48,956 nt of DNA, taken from assembly GCA_947631905.1 (NCBI GenBank), contig CANRND010000018.1:1-48956 (forward strand). Reading direction: 5' to 3'. The position numbers were made by a program, and so were the translations under genes. Below, piece by piece: positions 25,197 to 32,671 of the stretch. Every line of letters starts with the position of its first letter. Position 1 is the first letter of the stretch. This DNA comes from an uncultured Clostridia bacterium (lineage in GTDB: Bacteria; Bacillota; Clostridia; Christensenellales; Borkfalkiaceae). The notes under the pieces were generated by a model, which saw nothing but the letters and a program-made list of their open reading frames with translations, did no database searches and was not told the DNA's origin.

Positions 25197-26443
25197 AAGT
25201 ATTTACCGTTGCAATCCTGGGTTGCGGGAACCGTGGCGCAGAGAGCTACGGACGGCTCTTCATGGACGATAAACGCTTCAAGATCGCGGCGCTCTGCGAT
25301 CCCTTTGAGGCGCGTCTTAACGGCTACGGCGAACTCTTCCATGTGACGGAGCGCTTTACCTCCGAAGAGGAATTTTTTCAAGCGAAACGCGCGGACGTCC
25401 TCGTCATCGCCACGATGGACCGCGACCACGTCCGCCAGTGCGTGCGCGCGCTCGAACTCGGCTACGACGTGCTTCTCGAAAAACCCATCACGGACTCCCG
25501 CGAGGAACTCGCCTCGCTCGTCGCCGCGCAGAAACAGTACGGCGGCAAAGTCCTCGTTTGCCATGTGCTTCGCTATGTACCCGCCTATCTCAAAGCCGCC
25601 GAGATCATCCAAAGCGGAAAGATCGGGCGGCTCGTCCATATCGACGCGCTCGAAGAGGTCGCCTATTGGCACCATGCCCACAGCTATGTGCGCGGAAATT
25701 GGCGGAGCCGCGAAGAGACTGTTCCCATGCTTCTCGCAAAGTGCTGCCACGACCTCGATCTTTTGCAATACTACGCGGGCGCGCGTTGCGAGAGCGTCTC
25801 CTCGGTGGGGGACCTCACTTTCTTCAAACCAAAGTGCGCCCCCGCGGAAGCGGCAAAACGGTGCGTCGTCTGTCCGCTTGCGGAGACCTGCGCGTACAGC
25901 GCAAAAGCGATCTATATCGACGGCTGGAAAAAAGCGGGCAGCCCCGCGCGGGACTTCCCCTATATGCAGCTCACGGGCGAGTATCCCCTCACGGAGGAGG
26001 CGCTCACGAAAGCCATCGAAACGGGAGATTACGGCAGATGCGTCTTTTTCTGCGATAACGACGTGGTAGACCACCAGATCGCGGAATTTACCTTTGCCAA
26101 CGGGGTAAAAGCGACCCTCACCATGACGGCGTTTACCTACGATTGCGCGCGGATCATCCGCTTCTTCGGAACGCGGGGCGACCTTGTTCTCGACGAATCG
26201 CGGGACGCGCTCATTTTGAAGCGGTTCGGCGGCGGAAGTGAGGAGATCTCCATCTCGGGCCTGAACAAGAGCAGTTTCGGACACGGCGGCGGGGAGATCG
26301 GCCTTATTAACGCGCTCTACGGGCTTGTTTCGGGAGAAGGGGGGAGCGCGACGACGCTTACGGCGTCCGTCGAGAGCCATCTCATGGCCATCGGCGCCGA
26401 GGAGTCCCGCCTCAAAGGCGGCGCCCTCGTCAAACTTCATTAA
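25193..26443 (+). CDS. Gfo/Idh/MocA-family NAD(P)-dependent oxidoreductase
   Basis: This 416-aa cytoplasmic protein has an N-terminal Rossmann fold with GCGNRG (10-15) and the family motif EKPIT with Lys97. A four-Cys cluster (CAPAEAAKRCVVCPLAETC) precedes YSAKAIY, as in a well-known subgroup of the family. Translation is coupled to nanE through a 4-bp ATGA overlap. The pairing with nanE and a sugar importer recalls nan clusters of gut Clostridia in which a Gfo/Idh/MocA enzyme (NanOx) hydrates 2,7-anhydro-Neu5Ac. That is only a hypothesis here, and another sugar-acid or amino-sugar dehydrogenase is equally possible. It is the last gene of the operon. Confidence 0.88.
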   Translation: MKVFTVAILGCGNRGAESYGRLFMDDKRFKIAALCDPFEARLNGYGELFHVTERFTSEEEFFQAKRADVLVIATMDRDHVRQCVRALELGYDVLLEKPITDSREELASLVAAQKQYGGKVLVCHVLRYVPAYLKAAEIIQSGKIGRLVHIDALEEVAYWHHAHSYVRGNWRSREETVPMLLAKCCHDLDLLQYYAGARCESVSSVGDLTFFKPKCAPAEAAKRCVVCPLAETCAYSAKAIYIDGWKKAGSPARDFPYMQLTGEYPLTEEALTKAIETGDYGRCVFFCDNDVVDHQIAEFTFANGVKATLTMTAFTYDCARIIRFFGTRGDLVLDESRDALILKRFGGGSEEISISGLNKSSFGHGGGEIGLINALYGLVSGEGGSATTLTASVESHLMAIGAEESRLKGGALVKLH

Positions 26444-26447
26444 AAAC

Positions 26448-26482
26448 AACGCCCTGCCCGCTTGCGGGCAGGGCGTTTATTT
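26448..26482 (+). terminator. intrinsic terminator of the glycan operon
   Basis: AACGCCCTGCCCGC (26448-26461) pairs with GCGGGCAGGGCGTT (26464-26477), followed by TATTTC. It marks the end of the GC-rich host block; AT-rich DNA begins just after it. Confidence 0.88.
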
Positions 26483-26576
26483 CAAAAACCTTACGCTCAA
26501 TAAAAACACGATGTTTATGGCGGCAAGCAAGGCCTTTATATTCGACATGGTGTATACATATGATCAAAAATACTGC

Positions 26577-26610
26577 TTGACATCATTGGCAAAATATGGT
26601 AAAATATGGT
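26577..26610 (+). promoter_or_regulatory. promoter of the peptide/radical-SAM operon, overlapping a tandem 10-bp repeat
   Basis: TTGACA (26577-26582) and TAAAAT (26600-26605) are 17 bp apart. The -10 region lies inside two tandem copies of AAAATATGGT (26591-26610), a possible regulator-binding site. A weak AAAGG site precedes the first ATG at 26657. Confidence 0.7.
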
Positions 26611-26656
26611 AAAGTCAATTTATTGCAAGGGCGTTATAAGGCACTAAAGGCTGAAT

Positions 26657-27670
26657 ATGAAAAATCGTGGGCGAAACATATATTTGTGTTTTAAAAGGAG
26701 CGTTCGGTGGAGGTGTTTCTGGAGATGGTGCGCAATGGCTATAATTGCACTTGCGCTTGTGGTGATTGTACCGCTTTTACTTCGATGCATTTTATGCATT
26801 TTTGATGGCGAATTGTCTCAATGGATTTGGAAAGATGATGTACCGACAGAGATAGTGAAGTTTGAAAATTGGTTTGCTCATGAAGGAGATGGGGAGCATG
26901 AAATATTTAGCGGGTTAAATTTATTGCCTGATTTTTTAGGGGGGATGGCAGGTATCTTAATTGGTTTTATTTTGGATTTTAGGTTTATCGATAAAATCAA
27001 AATGCTTCATCAGTATAAGTCTATGTTGTCGCCATTGAATGCGGAATTTAAGGAAATCACAAACAACTATAATAAAATAGAAACGGACATCAACAAAGCG
27101 ATTGAAAAGTTTAAACAGAGATTAAAACCAATATGTTTAGAAGGGGAGAATTTCGATGAAGTGTTTGAAGAGCTTTGTTTTAATCTCTTTCAAAAATACA
27201 ATGCCAACGAATCTATCCGATACAATAACATTTTAGACGATATTGAAAATACGCCAGACATAATTGAAGAGATAGACAAACAACCATATAAAGAACAAGT
27301 TAAGAAGAAGATAAAGAAATTATCCGGAAAAGAAATTGCGACTTCTGATTTATTTGAGCAGTTAGTAGATTTGCTGAATGATATATGTTGTTATAATTAT
27401 ATATCACTTCCGAATATCGAAAGCCATGTGCTCGAAGATATTCTTGAAGACTATGAGAATAGCGCAGTTTTAGCATTCGTGTCCTCAAAAAATTTTCCAG
27501 TAGAGGATACGCTGCGAAATATTTATGCGGATGTAACAGAAATTAAGGAAGCAGGTGGCGTGCGCTTGATGTATGAACCTCTAATAAGGTTTAAGGATAT
27601 AGTAGAAAATCACATAAAAGACTTTCAAAATCTTACCACATATGGTAAGAGAAAAGGAACCGAAAATTAG
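26657..27670 (+). CDS. two-TM membrane protein of unknown function
   Basis: This 337-aa protein has two predicted membrane helices, at about residues 22-48 (very hydrophobic, Cys- and Trp-rich) and about 88-108 (LPDFLGGMAGILIGFILDF). The remaining 230 residues are charged, Lys/Glu/Ile-rich and probably helical or coiled coil in the cytoplasm. I recognise no family. The AT-rich codon use is unlike the genes before 26.4 kb, suggesting horizontal acquisition. It is the first gene after the promoter at 26577-26605 and lies 19 bp upstream of the next gene. In this context it could be an exporter partner, immunity protein or signal sensor for the downstream peptide system. Confidence 0.6.
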   Translation: MKNRGRNIYLCFKRSVRWRCFWRWCAMAIIALALVVIVPLLLRCILCIFDGELSQWIWKDDVPTEIVKFENWFAHEGDGEHEIFSGLNLLPDFLGGMAGILIGFILDFRFIDKIKMLHQYKSMLSPLNAEFKEITNNYNKIETDINKAIEKFKQRLKPICLEGENFDEVFEELCFNLFQKYNANESIRYNNILDDIENTPDIIEEIDKQPYKEQVKKKIKKLSGKEIATSDLFEQLVDLLNDICCYNYISLPNIESHVLEDILEDYENSAVLAFVSSKNFPVEDTLRNIYADVTEIKEAGGVRLMYEPLIRFKDIVENHIKDFQNLTTYGKRKGTEN

Positions 27671-27689
27671 AACAGAGAGAATAAAACAC

Positions 27690-29306
27690 ATGAAAAATAG
27701 ATCGGAGAGCAACAAGCTATCTAATGTCGTGAGCACCGGGCAAACTAATGTTGTGGGCATCCAGAGGGGAGAATGCTTTTTTAGAACATATCGATGTTTT
27801 TTTGATTATCTTAAAAAGAACCATGATGAGTACTTCAAAACATTTAAATTAATCATGGTTGATAGCCTGGGAGAAACGCTGATCAACGACATTATCAAGG
27901 AAATATCAGAGGTCAATGCTCCTGATAGACGAAGCCGTATTTTTTACCATGCTAACTATGCGCAAGGCGTATCAGCATTTTTAGGCAAGGTCAAAACCGC
28001 TTGTGAGAGGCGGGGGATGAATGCCGCGCTACTGGATTGCGTGGGGGGATATAAAACCTCTTTTCAAGCCCTTAATGAGCATCTTCTTCAGAAAATGACT
28101 AATGGGGAAGATCTTGTCACGAAAGATCTTGTCACGAAAGAACCTAAATTGAATGAGGTGTATGATTATATAAAGCAGGCCTTTCAAGATGAGTTGAAAG
28201 GTAATCCAAATGGAAAAAAGGTTGTCTTACTCGACCACATGGATCGGTTTTTTATTGAGCAGTTCGAAGAGAGAATAAAACTTCAAAGTGCAAGCGGTAA
28301 GCCGGAAACCAATGATTTTTCCTTGTGCAATATATTTAAATTAAGAGAATTTTGGTGTCGTGCAATCATTAAACTGAACGATGATGGAATACATTGTATA
28401 GCAACGGTCCAAACTTCTTTGGAGGCCATATTCGGTGAGTTTTCAACTACGAAAAAGGAAGGGGACCCTTGGGGAAGGAATCGCGTTTCATCAATATGGA
28501 GAGATAATATTGCCGCATACAGTGGAGGATACTTTTGTGAAATAAGAAAGTATTTAAACGGAAAAGTAGGGGATAAAAACTTCCAACACAACAGGCAAGC
28601 TGTAGAGTGTAATAAATGTGCCTTTTATATGAAAGAAGCTAAAACCAATTTGTCACGATCACCGGGAGTTATTGACGAACCGATAAAAAAACTGTTGAAA
28701 ATAGCAAAAGATGGCCCATGGCTCTTTTGCCTGTCTCTTCATCACGCGGTAAAACCGACATCTGACGGTAAGAGCCCCTGTGCCAATTGGGACAAGAAAT
28801 TGAAACATTATTATAAAAATACGGGCAGAAGTCGAGGCGAGCGTTCTTTGTTACAAGACTATTTGCGGGCATTGCCTTTGTATATTGGGGAAATGGTTAC
28901 CTTATGTGATTCATACGCCCAGCCACAAAAAGAATTATGCGAAGCGTTAGAGGGGGCATGGGGAACAACAAACCAACAGATTCAAAAGAATGTAGAGGGT
29001 TTATTAGAAATTTATGACAAACGATACAAAAAAAAGATGAAAAGTAGCAAAGCGGAAGATATATTGGATGGCGAAGTATTGATGAAAGATAGGCTAGTAA
29101 AAAGGAATCTGATAAAAAAATTACCCAAAATCATGCAAAGTCCCGAGGGCAAGAATCAGTTAGCTAAAATCATAGTAAATCAAAACATTTTTTCTCGTGA
29201 TGAGTATGATGGAAATAGAGATGATGGAAATAAAAAATATGTCTATTATGCTACCTCGTTTTTCCATTATCTCTATTCTGATGAAAAAATTAAAATAAAA
29301 AAGTAG
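27690..29306 (+). CDS. large protein of unknown function, possibly degenerate P-loop NTPase
   Basis: This is a 538-aa soluble protein. I prefer the ATG at 27690 (GAGAG upstream) to the ATG at 27642, which overlaps the previous gene. YAQGVSAFLGKV (about 90-101) followed by GMNAALLDC looks like a Walker A region whose GK has become GV. VVLLDHMD (178-185) resembles Walker B, and IHCIATVQTS resembles a sensor I strand. An inactive or highly divergent AAA/STAND-type ATPase is therefore possible, but no family is certain. A 15-bp tandem duplication (28110-28139) gives DLVTKDLVTK. Only 10 bp separate it from the small peptide gene. Confidence 0.55.
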   Translation: MKNRSESNKLSNVVSTGQTNVVGIQRGECFFRTYRCFFDYLKKNHDEYFKTFKLIMVDSLGETLINDIIKEISEVNAPDRRSRIFYHANYAQGVSAFLGKVKTACERRGMNAALLDCVGGYKTSFQALNEHLLQKMTNGEDLVTKDLVTKEPKLNEVYDYIKQAFQDELKGNPNGKKVVLLDHMDRFFIEQFEERIKLQSASGKPETNDFSLCNIFKLREFWCRAIIKLNDDGIHCIATVQTSLEAIFGEFSTTKKEGDPWGRNRVSSIWRDNIAAYSGGYFCEIRKYLNGKVGDKNFQHNRQAVECNKCAFYMKEAKTNLSRSPGVIDEPIKKLLKIAKDGPWLFCLSLHHAVKPTSDGKSPCANWDKKLKHYYKNTGRSRGERSLLQDYLRALPLYIGEMVTLCDSYAQPQKELCEALEGAWGTTNQQIQKNVEGLLEIYDKRYKKKMKSSKAEDILDGEVLMKDRLVKRNLIKKLPKIMQSPEGKNQLAKIIVNQNIFSRDEYDGNRDDGNKKYVYYATSFFHYLYSDEKIKIKK

Positions 29307-29316
29307 GAGGTTTTTT

Positions 29317-29490
29317 ATGAAAGAAGAAAAAATTTTATTGGTAAATTTACATCGACAAGCCTATTGTAAAAAATTAAGGCTTAAAAGCGTATCAAATGAA
29401 TTTATATTTTCAAGCAGTGCAGGTTATGACGATCATTCAAATTGCATTGTAAATCCAAAGCGAATCGATGCCAAAAAAAGCAATAAATAA
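29317..29490 (+). CDS. 57-aa peptide, candidate radical-SAM-modified RiPP precursor
   Basis: This short gene has one of the best ribosome binding sites in the region (TAGGAGG, 6 bases before the ATG). It encodes a peptide beginning MKEEKILLVNLHRQAYCKKL, with a middle segment FIFSSSAGYDDHSNCIVNPK and a basic tail. It has two Cys (17 and 43), a hydrophilic Ser/Gly/Asp-rich centre and no signal peptide. The radical SAM/SPASM gene starts inside its last codons (29468), so the two are translationally coupled, the arrangement expected of a leader/core precursor and its maturase. It matches no RiPP class I know. It could also be an unrelated small protein, but the RBS and context argue it is real. 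Confidence 0.6.
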   Translation: MKEEKILLVNLHRQAYCKKLRLKSVSNEFIFSSSAGYDDHSNCIVNPKRIDAKKSNK

Positions 29491-30592
29491 TTTGTTTGAG
29501 AGCAGCCTAACCGTTATTTTTCAACCGACTGTTGCTTGTAATTTGCGGTGTCGGCATTGCTACCAGGCAAAGACGGAGTATGACGTTCATAAGATGTCCC
29601 TCGAAACGCTGGACGCATTCATTGAAAAATGCGCGCCGCACTTTCGTCATGTGAAAATCATATGGCACGGGGGCGAGCCGCTTCTCATGGGGCATACATT
29701 TTATAGGGAAGCCCATGAGCGGTTTCGGAGCGCGTCTCGACGGTTTGGAACGGATTTCGGTTTTTCCTTACAAACAAACGGGACTCTGCTCGACGAAGAA
29801 TATCTCGAAATCTTCTCAGAAAATCACACGTCTGTTTCCATTTCTTACGACGGACAGTACAATGATTTTTTGCGCCAAGAGACTGGAAAAACGGAAGCGG
29901 CGATTGCTTTGCTAAAAGAAAGAGAGGCAGATTTTTCGTGCCTATCGGTCATTTCCTCGGCTTCCGTAAACCACTTGATCGAGCTTTACGAGTATTTCAA
30001 GGAAAAAGAAATTTCCGTCAAGATCAACCCCGTCTACATAGACGGAGCGGCGTCTCTTCATCGTGAAATTGCAATCACAAAAGAGGAATGGGCGGAGAAG
30101 TTTATCGAGTTGTTCGATTATTGGTTTCATGATGAAGATTGCAATATTTATTTTCAATCTTGCGAAATCGCTTTGCGGCGGGCATTGGGGAAGGGTAACG
30201 TAACTTGTTTGGGTATTTGTATGTTCAGCTATCTCGCCATCGACGCGTATGGGAATTTGTATCCGTGCGGGCGGATGATGAACGAAGAATTTAAGTTGGG
30301 GAATGTTCACGATTTGGAAGATGATATCAGGGAAGTTTTCTTATCTCCAAATTATCTTAATCTTCTGAAAAAGAACGAAAAAAGAGCAGAGGGCTGCGCG
30401 AAATGTAAGTGGCTTGCAAAGTGTCATTCCGGTTGCAATGCGGCTGCCTTTGTTGAGGGCAGTTTGGAAAGACCAAGTGCATTTGATTGCTACTTCAACA
30501 GGCATGTGTTCGGGCATATTGAAGAAAAATTGCAGGAGTCAGATTCAACTAAAATCAATCCATATGCCAAAGCTATTCTCCAAATAAAATAA
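29468..30592 (+). CDS. radical SAM/SPASM peptide-modifying enzyme
   Basis: This is a 374-aa cytoplasmic iron-sulfur enzyme. The radical SAM cluster is CNLRCRHC (Cys24, 28, 31), with the SAM-binding GGEPLL segment downstream. The SPASM domain has the full Cys set: C247, C251, C267 (DAYGNLYPC), then C310, C313, C319 and C323 (CAKCKWLAKCHSGC), and C341. This architecture is shared by anaerobic sulfatase-maturating enzymes and RiPP maturases. No RiPP-recognition domain is visible before the radical SAM domain. The start overlaps the 57-aa peptide gene by 23 bp. With no sulfatase gene nearby and a small peptide directly upstream, post-translational modification of that peptide is favoured. Confidence 0.85.
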   Translation: MPKKAINNLFESSLTVIFQPTVACNLRCRHCYQAKTEYDVHKMSLETLDAFIEKCAPHFRHVKIIWHGGEPLLMGHTFYREAHERFRSASRRFGTDFGFSLQTNGTLLDEEYLEIFSENHTSVSISYDGQYNDFLRQETGKTEAAIALLKEREADFSCLSVISSASVNHLIELYEYFKEKEISVKINPVYIDGAASLHREIAITKEEWAEKFIELFDYWFHDEDCNIYFQSCEIALRRALGKGNVTCLGICMFSYLAIDAYGNLYPCGRMMNEEFKLGNVHDLEDDIREVFLSPNYLNLLKKNEKRAEGCAKCKWLAKCHSGCNAAAFVEGSLERPSAFDCYFNRHVFGHIEEKLQESDSTKINPYAKAILQIK

Positions 30593-30605
30593 TTCAGTAA
30601 AAGGC

Positions 30606-30645
30606 AAGCGGAGGCGATTTTCACGCCTCCGCTTAACGTATCTTT
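30606..30645 (+). terminator. intrinsic terminator of the peptide/radical-SAM operon
   Basis: A perfect 11-bp stem, AAGCGGAGGCG (30606-30616) with CGCCTCCGCTT (30624-30634), is followed after a short gap by TCTTTT. Confidence 0.75.
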
Positions 30646-30672
30646 TGAGAAAGGGCGGTTGCGTTAAAACAC

Positions 30673-30701
30673 TTGCGCGGCTTTGCATATTATGCTATAA
30701 T
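30673..30701 (+). promoter_or_regulatory. promoter giving an apparently leaderless mRNA
   Basis: TTGCGC (30673-30678) and TATAAT (30696-30701) are 17 bp apart, with an extended -10 (TGCTATAAT). Only seven bases separate the -10 from the ATG at 30709, so transcription should start at or next to the start codon. Confidence 0.75.
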
Positions 30702-30708
30702 AATACTC

Positions 30709-31044
30709 ATGAAAATCGTACGTAAATTTATAGATTGGGAAGCGACCGGTTATAATTTGTTTCGGTTGCGCAATGAAAACATCGCTTTGAGACGATACGT
30801 TTGCAGTAAGCTCAAAAAAGGTACCGATCGGTGCAACAACAAGTCCGCGGAGTGCGAATCCTGCGACGATAGGTATATCGATAGAAATATCAGCCGCCCC
30901 GAACTCGCACAGATTTTCGGCGTGAGCGAAACGGTAATCAACAACTGGGAAACCGCGAAATCGCACATCGGCGTGGAGGATCTTCTGTTTTATTGCCAGA
31001 TCGCGCAGGTGACATTGGACGATATTCTTGCGTTTCACGAATAA
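30709..31044 (+). CDS. XRE-family helix-turn-helix regulator with N-terminal Cys cluster
   Basis: This is a 111-aa protein. Residues about 61-108 form an XRE-type DNA-binding domain (ELAQIFGVSETVINNWETAK, then DDIL). The N-terminal half carries Cys32, Cys42, Cys49 and Cys52 in a Lys/Arg-rich loop, which could bind a metal or form disulfides and make the protein a sensor. No ribosome binding site is present, and the ATG lies seven bases after the -10 box, so the mRNA is probably leaderless. It stands alone between two terminators, immediately before the kinase/phosphatase island, and is a candidate regulator of that island or of the peptide operon. Confidence 0.8.
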   Translation: MKIVRKFIDWEATGYNLFRLRNENIALRRYVCSKLKKGTDRCNNKSAECESCDDRYIDRNISRPELAQIFGVSETVINNWETAKSHIGVEDLLFYCQIAQVTLDDILAFHE

Positions 31045-31071
31045 ATAGCCGCCAATCAGCCTGGTGTTTGC

Positions 31072-31108
31072 AGAACCTTGTAGAAAATACAAGGTTCTTT
31101 TCTTTTTG
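31072..31108 (+). terminator. intrinsic terminator of the regulator gene
   Basis: A perfect 11-bp stem, AGAACCTTGTA (31072-31082) with TACAAGGTTCT (31088-31098), is followed by TTTTCTTTTT. Confidence 0.92.
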
Positions 31109-31142
31109 CAAGAAAACCTATCCGAAGCGCCGTGATAATTTT

Positions 31143-31171
31143 TTGACGCCGTGGTTTCCAGCGTTTAAAAT
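31143..31171 (+). promoter_or_regulatory. promoter of the vWA/kinase/phosphatase/AAA operon
   Basis: TTGACG (31143-31148) and TAAAAT (31166-31171) are 17 bp apart, 51 bp upstream of the first vWA gene, which has a CAGGAGG site. Confidence 0.75.
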
Positions 31172-31222
31172 ATAAATGTAACAAGTGCGGGAAACGCACA
31201 AATAGCCAGGAGGTAAAAAATT

Positions 31223-31921
31223 ATGGCTGATAACACTTTTGGAACAAAGCGCAATATTGACGTCGTGTTCTGTATCGACGGAACGGGTAGCATGGCCCCC
31301 TGCATCGAGCGCGTGAAAGCAAACGCACGCAGATTCCACGTGGAATTTGTCAGCGCTATGACCGATCTCGGCAGCGAAATCGATTCCATGCGCGTCAAGG
31401 TGATCGTATTCCGCGATTATCATGACGACGGAGAGCAGGCGATGGTGGAGAGTCCTTTCTACGAACTTCCCACAGACTCCGCGGATTTCGAGAAGTATCT
31501 TTCCGACGTATCTGCAAACGGCGGCGGCGACGGTCCGGAGAACGGCCTCGAAGCTCTCTATTATGCTATGAAGTCCGACTTCACGGCGGCGGCAAAAGAC
31601 AGACAAGTTATTGTGCTGTTTACCGACGCAGAGGCTCTCGATCTCAGAGAAAGGGCAAGCGAACCCGGGTATCCCGCCGAGATGGTAGACGAATCCGGTT
31701 TGATCGAGATGTGGGCATGTACGGCACAGGACGCGAGCTATAAACTGCGCGAACGCAACAAGAGGCTTGTAATGTTTGCCCCCGATGGGACGAAGTACAA
31801 GGCCCTTAAATCCAAGTTGAACCGTAGCGTATTTGAGCCCGTGAACATGGCGGACGGCCTCGGCGACATCGATTTCAAAGAGATCATCAAGATCATTGCC
31901 GCTTCCGCAAGCAGCGTTTAA
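31223..31921 (+). CDS. TerY-like von Willebrand factor A domain protein 1
   Basis: This 232-aa cytoplasmic protein is almost entirely a vWA domain. The metal-ion-dependent adhesion site reads D19-G-T21-G-S23 (CIDGTGSM), with GGGDGPENG around residues 100-107 and FTD (133-135), so all MIDAS elements are present and a bound divalent ion is expected. The closest known type is the TerY-like vWA that occurs with a kinase and PP2C phosphatase. It starts the operon behind a strong RBS and is followed 34 bp later by a close paralogue. It probably acts as an adaptor or substrate receptor; it is not expected to be an enzyme. Confidence 0.88.
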   Translation: MADNTFGTKRNIDVVFCIDGTGSMAPCIERVKANARRFHVEFVSAMTDLGSEIDSMRVKVIVFRDYHDDGEQAMVESPFYELPTDSADFEKYLSDVSANGGGDGPENGLEALYYAMKSDFTAAAKDRQVIVLFTDAEALDLRERASEPGYPAEMVDESGLIEMWACTAQDASYKLRERNKRLVMFAPDGTKYKALKSKLNRSVFEPVNMADGLGDIDFKEIIKIIAASASSV

Positions 31922-31955
31922 CGGAAACAAAGAAGAACAAGCATCGGAGGACATT

Positions 31956-32657
31956 ATGATTTCACAGAATTTTCTTTCTGCAAAACGCAACATTGACATT
32001 GTGTTCTGTATTGACGGAACGGGCAGCATGACGCCTTGTATCGAGAATGTCAAGAACAATGCCAGACGCTTCTATGCCGATTTCGCAGGTGCGATGACGG
32101 AAATGGGAAGCGAGATCGATATGATGCGCATCAAGATCATCGTGTTCCGTGATTACAAATGCGACGGACAAAACTCAATGGCGGAGAGCGCGTTTTTCGA
32201 GCTTCCCGCCGAAGAAGCGGAGTTTTCCGCCTACCTTGACAGCGTCCATGCAACGGGGGGATGCGGAGAGGATGCAAACGGGCTTGAAGCCTTCTATCGT
32301 GCCATGAAGTCGGATTTTACGATCGGGGCGAAGGACAGGCAGGTGATCGTTCTTTTCGCAGACACAACGGGTATCCCGCTCGGCAAGCGCAGGAACTGCG
32401 CGGGATACCCGAAGGACATGGTAGACGACAAAGGTTTGCTGGAAACGTGGATGTGTACGCAGAGCCATCCCTCTAAACTGCGCGAGCGCAACAAGAGGCT
32501 TGTAATGTTTGCGCCGAAAGGTTCGTGTTATGAGGAGATGAAGCAACGCTACAACAGGAGCATTTTTACTCCCGTTGAGATTCATAGCGGTTTGGACGAC
32601 GTGTCCTTTGCGGACATCATCAAAATCATTGCCGCTTCGGCAAGCTCGGTTTCATAA
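31956..32657 (+). CDS. TerY-like von Willebrand factor A domain protein 2
   Basis: This 233-aa vWA protein is a clear paralogue of the preceding gene product and shares RNID(V/I)VFCIDGTGSM, RERNKRLVMFAP and the IIKIIAASASSV tail. The first MIDAS strand is intact (D20, T22, S24). The later elements have diverged: GGCGEDANG replaces GGGDGPENG, and FAD replaces FTD, losing the MIDAS Thr. The two proteins may therefore differ in metal or partner binding. CGGAGG sets the start at 31956. The kinase gene follows 14 bp later. Confidence 0.87.
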   Translation: MISQNFLSAKRNIDIVFCIDGTGSMTPCIENVKNNARRFYADFAGAMTEMGSEIDMMRIKIIVFRDYKCDGQNSMAESAFFELPAEEAEFSAYLDSVHATGGCGEDANGLEAFYRAMKSDFTIGAKDRQVIVLFADTTGIPLGKRRNCAGYPKDMVDDKGLLETWMCTQSHPSKLRERNKRLVMFAPKGSCYEEMKQRYNRSIFTPVEIHSGLDDVSFADIIKIIAASASSVS

Positions 32658-32671
32658 CAAGGAGGAAAAAC

